NCBI GenBank assembly: GCA_020137815.1
Contig: CM035354.1
Coordinates: forward strand, 3,197,342 to 3,261,341
DNA length: 64,000 nucleotides
From: Hormiphora californensis
Lineage: Eukaryota > Ctenophora > Tentaculata > Cydippida > Pleurobrachiidae
Reading direction: 5' to 3'
Numbering within the stretch: the first letter of the stretch is position 1; every line of letters starts with the position of its first letter. Below are positions 11,889-43,215 of this stretch, piece after piece. The notes below the pieces were generated by a model, which was given only the letters and a program-made list of their open reading frames with translations, did no database searches and was not told the origin of the DNA. The translations under genes were made by a program, and so were the position numbers.

Positions 11889-12267
11889 GTTCAAGTTAAC
11901 GCTATTCACTCTCCCCTGGACTGTGTGTGACAGTGTACCATTTTGTGGCAATTCAGTCTTTAAACGTAGCGCGCGCGTCTCGCCGTACTAGTGAAAGTGT
12001 GCATTGTCCCCAATGACCTATTTCCGTCCGCTGCGCACGTGTTTCTAACTCTGGATTCTATCTTATTAGAGACTTCATTTTGGACTCTTTTGGAAGAGGT
12101 TAACAGACTGTAAATTATTGAGACTCTGAGGTAGTGGAATTTCTTGATCTTGTGTGAAATGAGTTGTATTGAACTGTTACGCTGGCGTAACAATCTTTTT
12201 GAGCTTTTGTAATTGTAAGAGTTTGCTCTTTGTGAAATCTTGATTTAACAACTCTTTACTAAAGGAA

Positions 12268-12273
12268 AATAAA
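12268..12273 (+). promoter_or_regulatory. Candidate polyadenylation signal AATAAA for V-ATPase subunit C
   Basis: Canonical AATAAA about 380 bases after the subunit C stop codon and about 300 before the next gene's start. Position fits a 3' UTR end; no cleavage evidence is available. Confidence 0.5.
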
Positions 12274-12438
12274 TTGTTTGATAAGCTTTTTAAGGACAAA
12301 TTGGCTCAGAAATATCACCGTCAAAATCACATATCACCAGAATTGTCATGCGCGCGAAATATTTGCGCGTAATAACGCCGCGCGCAAATTTACCGGCAAA
12401 ATTGCAAAAATAAAAGTTAAGAAACCAGAAAATCCAAG

Positions 12439-12537
12439 ATGGCCGACAAAACTTTAACGTCTCCGACACGTTTAACGTTCCGAAATCGGGAACCTGGTCA
12501 CGTATTGCCGTTAATTAGACTGAATAATGTTCCCTAA
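12439..12537 (+). promoter_or_regulatory. Upstream ORF and YY1-like site in the CFAP161 leader
   Basis: AAGATGGCCGAC at 12436-12447 resembles the YY1/initiator element found at many animal 5' UTRs. Its ATG opens a 32-codon frame ending TAA at 12535, 30 bases before the CFAP161 start. The preceding 100 bases are rich in GCGCG. This looks like the transcription start area of CFAP161. Whether the small ORF is translated cannot be told. Confidence 0.35.
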
Positions 12538-12567
12538 AAATTTGCAAAATGTTTTAGATTCATTATC

Positions 12568-14354
12568 ATGGCAACACGAACATACAATCCTGCGGTTAGG
12601 GTGGGAAATTGGATCGAGGATGTGCAGCTGGAGGAAGACATCATCAAGGACTTTCAGGAGAAGAAGGAGTCTGGTAATCTTCTCATCCAGAAAACTCAGA
12701 ATGTGATGACAAACTTGCTTCGAGCGGTAAGATAATATCCTTAAATAGTGAAATATGAATGATGGAAGAAAAAACCCGAAATATTGATAACTGAAAGCCG
12801 GCATTTTTGTCGACAATCATAGGAACCAAATCAATCTTAGACTTGTATCATTTTCTTGGCAGGAGAATCTCTCTGAATCTCGGGAGGGAGGTGTGCTAAT
12901 GTTCGGTGACAGGATCAACCTACAGCACATAGAAACGAGTGCTGTTTTGTCGGCCAAGATTTCTAATTTACAATCGTGTGCAGAACTTAAAAATCCCTGT
13001 GAAGTTTCAGCTTCTCAGATGACCTCACCGTGTCCCAGAAACGTTTTCCAAATATGCAGGTAATTATTGGTAATACATAAAGCGGGGTGGAGAACTGCTG
13101 AATATCATGTCACTTGTCAACTGTCTAGTTTTCTGTTTTAGGTTTTTACCGACCCTCCATTAGTTAATATGTAGTACTCCTACTTTTCTTTTTGTTCAAC
13201 AAACTTTTCTGAGTGAAAGCGAAGAAGGGTTTGGTGCGAACTGTCAAGGTTTTTAGTGTGTTTAGGTCTTAGTCTGTTAAAGTGAAAACTCCTTCGGCCT
13301 TCCGATTTTCGCATGTTCTTGAGAATCGATCAAAAAGAGCGAAACAGATCGGCTTCTTGTAGCTCTAGATTAGCACATATATGTATGTGTCAAGTTTTTA
13401 TGTGGCCTATAATACCAGCCAAGATACGCACAAAAACCTCATCTAAATAGTAAATGTTAACTTCTTTCAGTGTTGACGGTGAAATTCCGAAAAGGCCACT
13501 TTGCTACGGTCAGAAGTTCATCATGAGGACACTCCCTGGGCCTGGATCCGAGGTATTATTTAAATTGGGTCCCTAGTATCGAACTAGTTAACCAATTTCC
13601 TTCTACTCTCTTTTCTCAGAGATGAGAGAGGAACAAGGATTCGATACTGAATCAGTATGTCTACCTCTGTCCTCTACCATTTATCGAAGTATCAGTATTA
13701 CTCATACTAGACTAAAAATGAGTGGAGTTCAGCTTAACAGTTCCCATGTCTAACTACATATTTTCTCCTCAGTTGAATCTCTGGTCGGACAGAGCAACAT
13801 TTACAAAATGTGCTCCTAAATCCCGACATCCCATGGTACAGCTGTCCAGCGAATCTTCCTGGAATGTCGTTTGGCAAGTTCTATGTCGTAACCCTCTCGT
13901 TCGAATGGAGGTAAGTGCTTGGAGAACTTTACTCCGAATCATATTTCATGAAATACTTGTGGTGTTAATGATGTCATTAAGCCATGAAGTTACCACGATA
14001 CACCCTCTCCTAGATGGAAGGTCGGCCTGTGCGAGTTGGGGAGCCAGTGGTTATCAATCATTGTAATACCAACCAAAACCTCGCCTGTATGAGCCAATAT
14101 AGAACCAGGTGAGTTAAACACCGACCGGAACAGTTTTAGAACTTACAAGCAATCCGATTTTTAATCGTTGAAATCTTTGTGGTAGAGTTGGAAATAACAG
14201 TTTAAATACTTCTAAAATCGTTTAAATGCAGATCATTTTCAGGACACCATACGGTTCGGATATGGAGGTTTGTTGCAAGACCGTCCTAGATTCGCACAAG
14301 GCTGAGACGCAGGAAAACATCTGGCGACTGGTCGCCGGATCTGACCAACAGTAG
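12568..14354 (+). CDS. CFAP161: CFAP161 (cilia- and flagella-associated protein 161)
   Basis: CFAP161 is a microtubule inner protein of motile axonemes. Exons are 12568-12726, 12863-13059, 13471-13552, 13773-13910, 14014-14108 and 14243-14354; every junction is GT-AG and in phase. The product is about 260 residues, somewhat shorter than the human protein of about 300. Family landmarks are YNPAVRVGNWIEDVQLEED at the start, then LLIQKTQ, a GVLMFGDRINL strand pair, GEPVVINHCNTNQNLA, and the terminal VLDSHKAE with NIWRLVAG. The start at 12568 is chosen because it gives the RVGNW block at the expected distance. The gene implies an organism with motile cilia or flagella. No disruption is seen. Confidence 0.88.
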
Positions 14355-14840
14355 TTTAACTCTTCTTTGCCCCGATATTGAAGAAGAGAGAGAGACTCTG
14401 AGAGAGAGAGAGAATGAAGGACTAATGACTACATGATGACTTTGCGTGACTACTTATAATAGAGATTTTTCCATTTCTTTCCCCTGCTATTCCAATTGAC
14501 TGTATTATAAAGCTTTACTATGTGTTTACTCTGCCACAGAGCTCTCAGAAACCCAGAGTTTTCCTCTCTCACCCGGGACAGGTGTTAGTTAGAGCACGTG
14601 CTGGAGCCTAGGGAGCTGCACCTGCTGCTCAGTGACGGGGGGAAAGATTATAATCAATCACAGCACTTCCACTATCATCTTCAGGGGGTGTGATAATCAC
14701 CCTTTGCTAAGAGTGCTAAGGGTGGTCATCCGGATTTGGCTTCAACGTCATTTGCAGCTACATCACTGTTTCCTAACTGTCTGTTGCAGCTACCACTCTA
14801 CCGATCACTATTTCCCAAGTACCTAACTTTGTTTGTTGTG
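14355..14840. other. Spacer between CFAP161 and the broken GPCR
   Basis: Contains a short GA-rich run near 14385-14412 and a stretch from about 14590 with no clear homology. It may hold upstream GPCR sequence, but I could not extend the GPCR frame convincingly before 14841. Confidence 0.4.
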
Positions 14841-16060
14841 ATGGAGATAGTTGAGCCCATTCCAGATAACCATCTCATCCATGATAACAGCTCGGATAAA
14901 TGTCCAGCTGCACCGGATTGTCCGTGTATACGTTGAGAATCCCTGGGAGGGGTACCTGTATAGTGGGATCTGTGCTGCCCTGGGTACCCAGAGTATCATC
15001 CTAAATTACGTCATCCTAGGCCTTCTACTACCGGCAGTACAACAGCAGTAACCGAGTCATCCCATTCATGTACCGGATTATATCCACATTTGACCTTCTC
15101 TCTGGATTTCACTGGCTTCCTAAACGCCGGCTACTTCGCTATTCTAGTCAGTGATTCATTGAAAGGTGTTATCTGTGGTGAGAGGTGGTTATCACTTTTT
15201 GAGGTTCATTATGGTAACAAGTTATCTCTGCACGGCATTCTTTTCGAATACCACTGTCTTCCTTCATACTGTCCTGACAGTGGTACGATGTATTCAATAT
15301 CAGTGCACCCTTCTACCAACCATGGCTTAGGTCTCATCAAGGCTGTCCTGGCGTGCTTATCTCGGATTCATGTTCGCCGTTTCTCTCAATTGAAACTGTC
15401 GTGTTTCTTGCAACGGGTGGGTTCACGGAGCAGTACTTCTATTACGCTCTCTTTGTTCGATTCACCATGTTTACAAAGTGGCTGTTGATGCACAATCATG
15501 GTAATCTGGTATTCTACCTTCACATCATACTCGACCTAGTGATCCCTTTTGTCGTTCCTTGCGTCATTTGCAGTGTCTGTCTCGTGATCCTCGTTTACAC
15601 ATTGGCAGTTCGAGCTAGTCATGCGCCACCGGGAGGACAGGCCCACACCCAAAACCATATAACCCGGACCGTGACCCTCCTAACAGCGCTCTTTGTCCTC
15701 TGCAACTCAGTCCATATGACCCTGATTTGCCTCCAAAGGGTCATGAATATTATGAGTACAACTAATATGTACAGCGGCAAGGCAATGTTTCTCGTTTCCT
15801 GTATGGTCCCCCTATTCAACTCGGCGGTCAATGCTCTCATCTTTATACTCAGAAGTGAGTCGCTCTTCGCCTTTCTTCGAACCAGCTTCCGGACCTTCAC
15901 CTTCCACAAGGATATGATCAAATCGGGAGGGAGAAAGAAATCCCCTGTTTACAGCCGGAGAGAGGAGGAGCTACCGCCCCGTATGAAATCAGCAACTCGT
16001 ACAACCTCTAGAACTGATGTAGTGGTGGAAATAGCAATTTCAACAATCCAACGGAACTAA
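14841..16060 (+). pseudogene. Rhodopsin-like GPCR, single exon, first half frameshifted
   Basis: Seven-pass receptor features appear in order on one strand but in changing frames. An N-terminus with an NSS glycosylation site (frame 0) is followed by TM1 GICAALGTQSIILNYVILG (frame 1). The loop RQYNSSNRVIPFMYR with a DLLSG helix is in frame 2, then TM2/loop in frame 0. TM3 ends VVRCIQYQ, at the DRY position, in frame 1. TM4 to TM7 and the tail are open in frame 2 from about 15392 to TAA 16058-16060. TM7 carries NSAVNALIFIL where NPxxY is usual. Each change is in the same direction (+1), about once per 100-150 bases. Either this is a decayed receptor gene or a locally inaccurate stretch of assembly. 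Ligand class is not recognisable. Confidence 0.6.
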
Positions 16061-16905
16061 GAAGCAGCCAATTGAACTGCTACAAACTTGAGGAGTGGTG
16101 CATGCGTGCTTGTTAGGATTTAGACACTGTCCACACGAGGAATTTCGAGTGTCATGACTCATGCGTGATAGTAAGACAATTCAGTGTTATCTCGGTGCGG
16201 TACTTTAGATTTTAGATTTTGAAAACTGTAAATTGCAAACTTCTTTGAATTCTGAAAATAGCCGTCTCCCCAGTTTGTATAAAATCTGTTGTTTGGGGTC
16301 TACGGGAGCACCATGGAAACGCGCGCAACATCACCAAACATGTTGAAAGTATCCCAAACTTTATTGTCAGCAGTCCAAATACACAAAATGTACTGTGGTT
16401 TGGGATCGACGGTTCGGGTTGACAGTTGTTCAGTGTTGCCACTTGCCCAGAGTATAATCTAGCGGGTACCCTAGTATACAAGCTTTTTCTCTATCCTGAA
16501 GGTGGAAGCGAGCAAGCATCGATCTACTGAACCTTCACCGAGCCACATAAAGCAGGTTTCCCATCACTCTTCCACAGCCTTTGGCAAAAAGAAACATTTA
16601 ATTTGTTAAACTCCAAGAAAATGTAACAAATACAAAGTTAAAAGCCGTATATAATTCACACAAAATAACGCCGTGGTCAAGCGGGCAATGTTGTAACGTG
16701 TAGTCAGGGCTCATATATCATGTGTGATTCTGGTAACAAACTTAAAATGTATAAAACACCTTTTTCTCTGTGCCACGGAAACTAAGAAGGGGATTGGAAA
16801 TAAAAACATAAACTGCCAGCAGGTTGTAGAATCACCCTCCCTCAATCTCCCTTAATGGCACAGTGACTCTGTGTTCTCTCTCTCTCTGTCCCTCATACCA
16901 CCGCC
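16061..16905. other. Convergent spacer between the GPCR and SCAP 3' ends
   Basis: No coding block. TTTATT at 16360-16365 is an AATAAA on the minus strand, about 540 bases past the SCAP stop, so much of this stretch may be SCAP 3' UTR. Confidence 0.4.
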
Positions 16906-30040
<13,135 letters not shown>

Positions 30041-30841
30041 ATCCCTAGTTGGGTAAGAAAAGGTAATAAGAATCAATCAATAAAATCCTACTTTAGTAGA
30101 TACTATTAAACACGATTTGACTACGCCAATCAGCAACATTTACTCCATATCTACACCTAAACTAAGATACAACATATTTGGACTATCCCAGTTCCTATTT
30201 TGTTCTGTCAGGCCAATGTTCTGACCACGGTTCTCTATGAGAATAGGGTCAGGACTCAGGCCAACCGCCAATGCTCTGATTATTTAAAACGAATAATCGA
30301 CGTTCATTTTGCTTGCTTGACCCTGTTTGAACAAAACAACGTGCATTTGGGTGATGCAGTTTTGCAGTGTAACTTCGATTTCTTCATTTTTAGTACCCCC
30401 TCCCCACCAAATTTCTAAGATTTTAGATTTTAAGCGTGAAAACGGGAAAAACCTGATCATAAGAAAATTTTTGATGTTTTTTTTAATCTTCTTTTTTTCT
30501 TTCCGTGGATACCTGACACCAGGGTCTTGGATAGGACACCCACGTACGTCGCCCCTTTCCAAGAGGGAGTGTGTTTCATGGTTTGGCGACCAAACCACTC
30601 TACCGCTTTAGCTAAACTAGCGCATATCTGATAGAGATTTCAAATCCCTAGCCAACAAAGGTAACCATAACTGTAAAGAGGCCGGAATCTTCCCTAAAAC
30701 TGCTGGTTTTCTAAATTTTAGTTTAGTTTTTCAATTTCTAAAAAGGGGGGTGGCGGCCAACATCGGCCTGAATATAAATAGGTGTAGACACTTAACAATG
30801 ATAAAAACTGTAATAAATTAAATATAAAATGAGTCTATTGC
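30041..30841. other. SCAP 5' flank
   Basis: No coding block recognised. It should hold the SCAP promoter and possibly untranslated exons. A T-rich stretch near 30465-30500 is the only compositional feature. Confidence 0.4.
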
Positions 30842-31361
30842 CCCACTTGATATAGCTGCTCGTCCCTGTTGCCCTCGCCCCTCAATCTACCCCGATGCCC
30901 CCTGATGGAAACAGTTATTGATCGCACCATGGCGAAAGATAGCCTGAGTCGAAGATAACGGATGCATTGGTCGTAGGTGTATCCCGTTTTCTTAGCTTTC
31001 TTATCGGCTAGCTGTTTCAGTCACTGAAATTCAGTGTCTTTTTGAATTCCCGACCGAGACCCCCCGTCGTGGACATTACCAGAGGTGTAAATGAAGATTT
31101 TTCCACTTCAATGACCCGATGAAGGTAGCCAGTCTTTTTCTCCCTCTCATGTTTTTCATACACTTTAGAGATTGCCTGGTTAGAGTTGGATGCCACCCTA
31201 GGATTAAATACCCTCACATCAAAATAGGTGTTATCCATGCTAGACCAGAAATCACGTGTACTGATATCTAGGCGAGCTCCATCCGCCGTAATAGTTCCCT
31301 CTGGGAGACTCATTCCTCGTACATTTAGCAGATGGGGTTCAACTTTCGTGTCATGACACAC
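30842..31361 (-). pseudogene. C-terminal fragment of a retroelement reverse-transcriptase protein
   Basis: The minus strand encodes ADGARLDISTRDFW and YFDVRVFNP, followed by EVEKSSFTPLVMSTTGGLGRE. After a frame change near 31015 it continues KKTGYTYDQCIRYLRLRLSF and ITVSIRGHRG. This block order is known to me from the C-terminal end of reverse-transcriptase proteins annotated in many invertebrate genomes, where it resembles a PD-(D/E)xK nuclease fold. The reverse-transcriptase domain itself is absent, so this is a fragment of an old insertion between SCAP and MYPT. Identification is from memory of the family style and is moderate. Confidence 0.6.
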
Positions 31362-31757
31362 ATTACTGAACTCAATTTCTAAAATCTCAAAACTTCAACT
31401 TTTTAAGTTTTTCAAATTCAAATTGAATGCAATTTTGCGCGCGCGCGATTGGCACGCGCAAAACTCGAGCCGCGCTTCGTCTTTCCAGTTTTGAATTGGC
31501 CATTCAACGTCCGATCAAATTGAAACACACAAGTTTATCAAAAGTATAAGTTACAAAATTATTCATCACCAAATAACAATAATATCAAACATGTTCTAGT
31601 TATACTCTCACTCTCTCTCATTCATTCAGATACATAACTCGTGACGGAAAACTGGGGCGATTAGACACATTTTGTTTTCCCATAATTTTCTCTTTCTCTT
31701 GGTGATGCTCTCAACTTGAAAACTAATCAAGACGTGTTCTCTCAATATATCTAACTA

Positions 31758-32164
31758 CTGTAAAACTAGATATTTTCGTGAGATTTTTATTTTCGCTCTT
31801 TCTTTTTGGCTGGAAAATCCGCGAAAATTAATTCCGCGAAAATATTTTGGCCGATTTTTTACAGAAAGCTCGTGCAAGTTATTTCAGGATGACACATTTT
31901 ACTTTTAGTACTAAGTCAACGACAATCGGTTCATCAGATCTTAGAGCCAATCAGCAATGAGAAAATGCTCACATTTCATTGGTCTACGCCAAGCAGGTCT
32001 GGTGTCTCATGGCAATGATGACTGCACTCTTGGCGTAATTATATAATAGACTAGGACCGTGAAATGGGGGTAGCAGTGGGATTAGCGAAAATTAAAATCG
32101 CGAAAATAGCGAATTTTGATCGAATCGCGAAAATTAATTGCCTCGAAAATATCTAGTTTTACAG
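31758..32164. mobile_element. MITE with TA flanks and CTGTAAAACTAG ends
   Basis: Left end TA-CTGTAAAACTAGATATTTTCG and right end CGAAAATATCTAGTTTTACAG-TA are perfect complements over about 20 bases, with further internal symmetry of TTTTCGCG and GAAAATTAATT words. The TA duplication and size of about 407 bases fit a Tc1/mariner-class non-autonomous element. No transposase frame is present. Confidence 0.8.
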
Positions 32165-33124
32165 TATATATAGTTTCGCGTTGTTTGGGATTATTACGCG
32201 TATATATTGTACTTGGTAACGTAGTCAGTGGGAAATATTAAACAGTGCACAACGCTAGAAAAGAAAACCCCTAATACTCTCTCTCACTCTCACTCTCTTA
32301 CTCGGTGTTACAAGACGAGTTATATATTTGTTGTTGTCATGAATCATAGTAATATTATTTGGTAAATACTCTCTTAGTGATCTAGTTTTATCACCGTTTC
32401 TCTATCTCACTCTCTCAGCTCTCTTTCTCTCTCTTTTTTTCTCTCTCTCTCTCTCTCACTCTCTAAACGGATATCGTAGTTATAGGGTGAATTGTATACT
32501 ACACACTCTCTCTCGTGCTTCAAAGCCCAAAAAACATCCATATTAAACGTCCATAAATGAGTTTATTACTAATTAATTAAGCTATCAGGTAGGCACACAT
32601 CGTGTTGTATTCATAGGGCCGATACACGCTGTCCATCATGGTGCTGGTGGACCCAGGACAGGTGGGGGATAAAGTGTTAAAAAGGGAACAACGATAAAAT
32701 ATTATTGCACCACGGCAGGCAAGTGTCGGTGGTATCAGCAAGATGTACATCAACAGGGTCGTAACGACACAAAAAATAGAAATGATTCTATCTGGTTTGG
32801 CGTTACGACTGCAGCAGATGCACAACTTGCTCATATACACACACAAATAGATAATTCAGGCCGTAATAGTTTCTTAAAACTGCTATATAAACTCTAGAAG
32901 AGGGTGTAGGTGTTATTTACATGTTTTAACAATCTATAATTGTCTTTTCTCTTTATAGGAGAATAGGGGAAAAAGAGGAGTCTTTTTCCATATTTCAAGC
33001 ACGTGTTATGTAGAGGTACACATGTTAGGAATGAAAAAATATCCAATACATCATGTTCCGCTCACACAATCACACACACTCTCACACCTGAACACTTTCT
33101 AGTTTTCAGGGGCCATTATATACC

Positions 33125-33127
<3 letters not shown>

Positions 33128-33180
<53 letters not shown>
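33128..33180. repeat. (CT)n microsatellite downstream of MYPT
   Basis: About 50 bases of pure CT, followed by a CACACTCACACTCA patch near 33208-33228. Confidence 0.95.
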
Positions 33181-33182
<2 letters not shown>

Positions 33183-33346
33183 GCTCTCACCAGTGTCATT
33201 CACCCTCACACACTCACACTCACACTCAGGGGGTTGTTGGTTTTGTACAGGATATACACTAGATTTTGCCAAGGAAAGAGAGGAGCTTAGAAGATGGTCA
33301 TAACAGTTTTCTCTCTCTCTCCTCCACAAATGTTCTCAAACACAGC

Positions 33347-39134
<5,788 letters not shown>

Positions 39135-39699
39135 CTGAGAGGGGGAGGGGGTGTTATAGAATCACTGCAAATATGGGATGATTCAGTGGTAAAAACTAAA
39201 AAAGTATCAAAGTAAATCTCAGTTCCATTATATGATTTATCTATCAGATTTGTGTGACGTTAGTATTCGGTACATGTCAGTGTGTGTGAGTGTTTCATGG
39301 TGATGTAATGGCGGGAAGGGGATACATTGTGTGTAGGGGAAGGGGACATGTGTGTGAACCTAATACAGTCTACAGTCATAACAATACATTCATCATCAGC
39401 TGCAATGGAAATTTTAACTTTCGTTTTTGTTCCAGGTAAAAATTTAAACGGAAGAAAAAGTTTTGTTTAGATTTACAATCCTTATTCCAAAGAAGCAAAA
39501 GAGGGGGAAGAAGAAAACGGACAATTTTTCCTAGCCTGTCGTAGCACACGTAACCTAATTATACCCACACAAAACAAACACACACAACAACCCAAAACCC
39601 TCCCCCAAAACCCCTTTTTCCCTATTAACGTTTTCTTCCCCAACAATTCGCTTTCTTCACCTTTATAAATCCTATTTCTTTCCCCAAAAAGCCCCGACC
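39135..39699. other. Upstream intron or flank of MYPT, still normal sequence
   Basis: Ordinary composition with no recognised exon. It grades into the homopolymer-rich block that follows. The missing MYPT 5' exons would be expected here or further right. Confidence 0.4.
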
Positions 39700-42600
39700 C
39701 GAAAGTGCTTCCTCCCCACAAAACTTTTGATAGATGGGGGGGAAACTTTCAAAAAGGGGGTTTCCATTTCTTTTCACAATTAAAGTATTATGTTTCGAAA
39801 GGAAAAAAAAATTTTAAAAAGAAAAGAGGGGGAAACCAAAAATAGGAAGAGAGTGAGGGAGGATGAGCTGTGCAATTAACAAGGGAAAAAGAATAGCACC
39901 CCGGATGAAAAAAATTGGGGAGGAGGGGGAGGGGAGAGAGAAGAGAAGAACGTAGGAAGGGGGTGGAGAAGAATGAGACGGGAGATGGGGGTGGTATGGA
40001 GCTTTTTTTTTTTTTCCCCCTATTTTTTTCCGCCCCCCTTTTTTTTTTCCCCCCCTTTCCCCCCTTTTCCCTTTTCCCCCCCTTTTTGGGGGCCCCCCCC
40101 TTTTTTTTTTTTTTTTTTTTAAAAAAAACCCCCCCCTCCCCGGTTTTGGGGGAAAAAAAGAAGAATTTTAGTTTAAAAAAGGGGGGGTTGGGAAAAAAAT
40201 AAAAATAAAAAACCAAAAATAACCCCTACAAAACATAACCTGCAGTTGGGGGGCAAAAATTTAATTTAAAAAAAATTTTAATTCTTAAAAGTTGGTGCCG
40301 TCCTTAACCAAAAACCAAAAAAGGGATTTTGGGGGGGGCCCCCCCCCCCCCGGGGGCAAAAAGAGAGGGGGGAAAAAGGGGATTTTTGAGGAAGAGGGAA
40401 AAAAAGGAAAAAAAAAATAAAATTTAAAAAAAAATTTAAAAGAGGGAAGAAAAGAGGGGAAGAACGATTGTTTTAAATTTGGTTCCCAATAGCTTATTCC
40501 CATAATTTTCATTTTGAAAAACCCAAAAGAGGGTTTTTTAAATACTTCCCAATTTAAAATGAAAAAAGGGTTTATTGCAACAAAATCCCCCCTTCCCCCC
40601 TTTATACCCAAAACACATTTCACGATTACTAAGGGGAAAACCAATTTTTTTCCCCCTTAAATCGGGATTTAATTTCCCTTTCCCCAAAAAGGGGTTTTTG
40701 GGGGAAAATTTTAAAAAAAGGGTTTTTGTCCCCAGTTAATTTTTTGTACTTGTTTTGAAGGGTTAATTTGACGTTTTAAAATAAAAACAGACAAAAAGGG
40801 TTAGTAAGAAAAAAGAGGGGGGGGAAAAAAAAGGGGGGGGGGGGGGTTTTTTTTTTTTTTTTGGGGGGGGGGGGGGGTTTTTTTTTTTTTTCCCCAAAAA
40901 AGGGTTAGTCAGCGGTTTTTTTTGTTTGTTGGGGTAAATTTTTTTCCCCTTTGGTTGCCCCCTTTTTTGCCTCCCCGAGCCCCCAAAACTGTCGCCCCAC
41001 ACATCCCACATGGGGGGTTTTTAAATTAGTTTTTACTAAAACATACCAACCCCGGGCCCCCTCCCTCTCTTTTTTTTTTTTTTAAAAAAAAAATTTTTTC
41101 CCTTTGGGGGTTTTTTTCGTCCCCTGTATGCAAAATTTAAACCCCCGGGGGGGGAACCTACGGGGGAAAAATAAAAAACCCTAATTTCCTTTTTTTTAAA
41201 AAATTTTTTTAAAGGGAAACCAAAAGTACCTAATTTTTTTGGGGGAAAAACTCTTTTTTAAAAATGGGGGGGTTTTTTTTTCCCAAAAAATTGTCGTACG
41301 GGCAAAAAAATTCATCACACAAAAAAAAACCTTTCTCTTTTTCTTTTTCTTTTTTCCCCCCCTTTTTCCCGCCCTTTTCTATATTTCTCTCTTTGCGTGC
41401 AGTAGCACCAAACAAACCAAAATAACCGACACACACAAATCTGCAGAAGCAACATAAAACATACAAGTAACAAACGTTTCGCGATTTTTCAACGGGTTTT
41501 TTGGGGCGGACAATTTTTTTTTTACTAAACTTTTTATTTGCTGTTAAATTCCGCAAACACGATGTACACAATTACTGATGTAATGTTTGTTCACTTTTTT
41601 TTCTGCCGAATGAATCATCAAGTGTGTGTTTTTAAAATAGCGCAAAAACATGCAAAACAGATGAGTGCCAATTTACGGATATAAAAATCCGAACTCCATC
41701 TTTTTTTTTCATGCCCTTTAAAAACAAGAGGCACTCTTCCCCCTTTCTTTCCTTTTCCCTCTCTCTTTCTCTCCCCTCCATTTTCTCCTCCCACAATTTG
41801 ATTGGTGCTAAAGGGAAAAATATGATTGACAGCATCGCAAGGGGGGGATAGAGAGAGAGAGAGAGAGAGAAAGGGAAAAGAAAAGAGAGAAAAGAGAGAG
41901 AGGGGAGGAGAGAAAGAGAGGAAAGAGGGAGGTTAAAACAATTTTCCCCCTCAACCCCCCTTAATTCCCCACCCCATTTCCCCCTTTCCCCTCTCTTGCC
42001 TTTCTCTCCCCCTCCCCTTTTGTATTTTTTCACTCCTCTTTTCCCGCCTTTCCCCCCTCCCCCCTTCCCCTTTCCCCCTTTCCTTTTTTTCCCTTTCCCG
42101 CTTTTTTACTTTTTGTTTCCTGGCCCCCTTCCCCCTTTCCCCTTTTTTTCTTCCTCCCCTTTTGTTTTAATTCCCCCTTCCTTTTCCTCCCCCTTTTCCC
42201 CCTTTTTCCCCCTTTTTTTTCCCGGGGGTTTAACTTTTTGTTTTCCACACCCTTTTGTTTTTTGAAAAAAACCATAATTTATTTTGGACAAAAAAATTCT
42301 TTCATTAATTTCAAAATTTCGTTATTCCAGGGGGGGTTTGGGAGACTTATGTTTGCCAACAGGGACAAAACTTTTTTGGGAACAAAATTAAAATTTCTTA
42401 TTTAAGTGTTTTCATAAAAAAGGGGGGCAAATTTTTGAACGGTTGGAACACAAAGGGCGGGGTTAAATATGAAAAAAATTTCGGGAATTAAATAATTAAT
42501 AATTGGTTATTTTAGTGGTTTTAAAAAAAGAAAAAGGTTTTATTTAAGAAATCCAGAAAAATTGGTTGAGCCCCCCCCAGGTCTTATGCAAATTCCAAAC

Positions 42601-43215
42601 TTTTTTTAAGAAAAAAAATGAAAAAAATTTGGGGTTTGCTTTGTTGTGTTTAAAAAAAACTGTCCCAAATGAATTTTAAGAATAATTTTAGTTTTTTAAA
42701 ATTTTTTTTTTTACCCCTTAAGTTTTTCCCTCGGCGATACCTAAAAAAAAAAAGGGTTTTGGATAAAAAAGGGTGTATTTTTGGGGGGGAGAGTAAATAT
42801 GGTGTTCAATAGCGGGGATTGGAGTGGGGACCCGACACCACCTAGGTGGGGTTAGGGGTATAAAACATGGAAAAGAAGGGGGAAAAACAAATTAAAAAAA
42901 GAAAAATAGAGCAAAAAACTTCGGGTTTGGGGGGGCCCACCAAAACCGAATTTGGGGGGTCAAGTTTTTTATTTCCCATTTGGGCGAAAACCGGGCCTTC
43001 CTTTTGAAAACCTCCTCGCCTAATTCCAAAAATGTTTAACAAAGTTATAAAAGCAAAAACAACTGCAGGGTTAAAATTTTACCTTCACCAAATTCAAGTA
43101 TTATTCAATATTTTCCCTTGAATTTAACGCTTATTAGGGGGGTTTCTCTTGGGGGAACTTTAAGCTTTTTTGAAAACTTTCAAAATCGATGAAAATTTCC
43201 CCCAATAAAAAGTCA
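39700..43215. other. Homopolymer-expanded stretch, probably unpolished or erroneous sequence
   Basis: Runs of all four bases dominate, for example about twenty T followed by eight A near 40104-40128, and long runs of G, then T, then G again near 40830-40880. Nothing like this occurs elsewhere in the window. Sequence texture of ordinary animal DNA can still be glimpsed between runs. At the right edge the MRM2 reading frame is lost exactly where runs begin. I infer an uncorrected long-read patch or gap fill, and I call no genes inside it, despite open frames of Lys, Phe, Pro and Gly. Confidence 0.8.

Larger units (their letters stand above)
31362..33346. other. Intergenic region between the retroelement fragment and MYPT
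   Basis: Contains the inverted-repeat element at 31758-32164, CpG-rich words near 31438-31476, CT-rich patches near 32405-32460, and the (CT)n array at 33128-33180. No gene was recognised. Confidence 0.5.

Noticed and set aside
39788-42291. Open frames rich in Lys, Phe, Pro and Gly
   Set aside because: They lie in the homopolymer-expanded block and reflect base runs, not genes.
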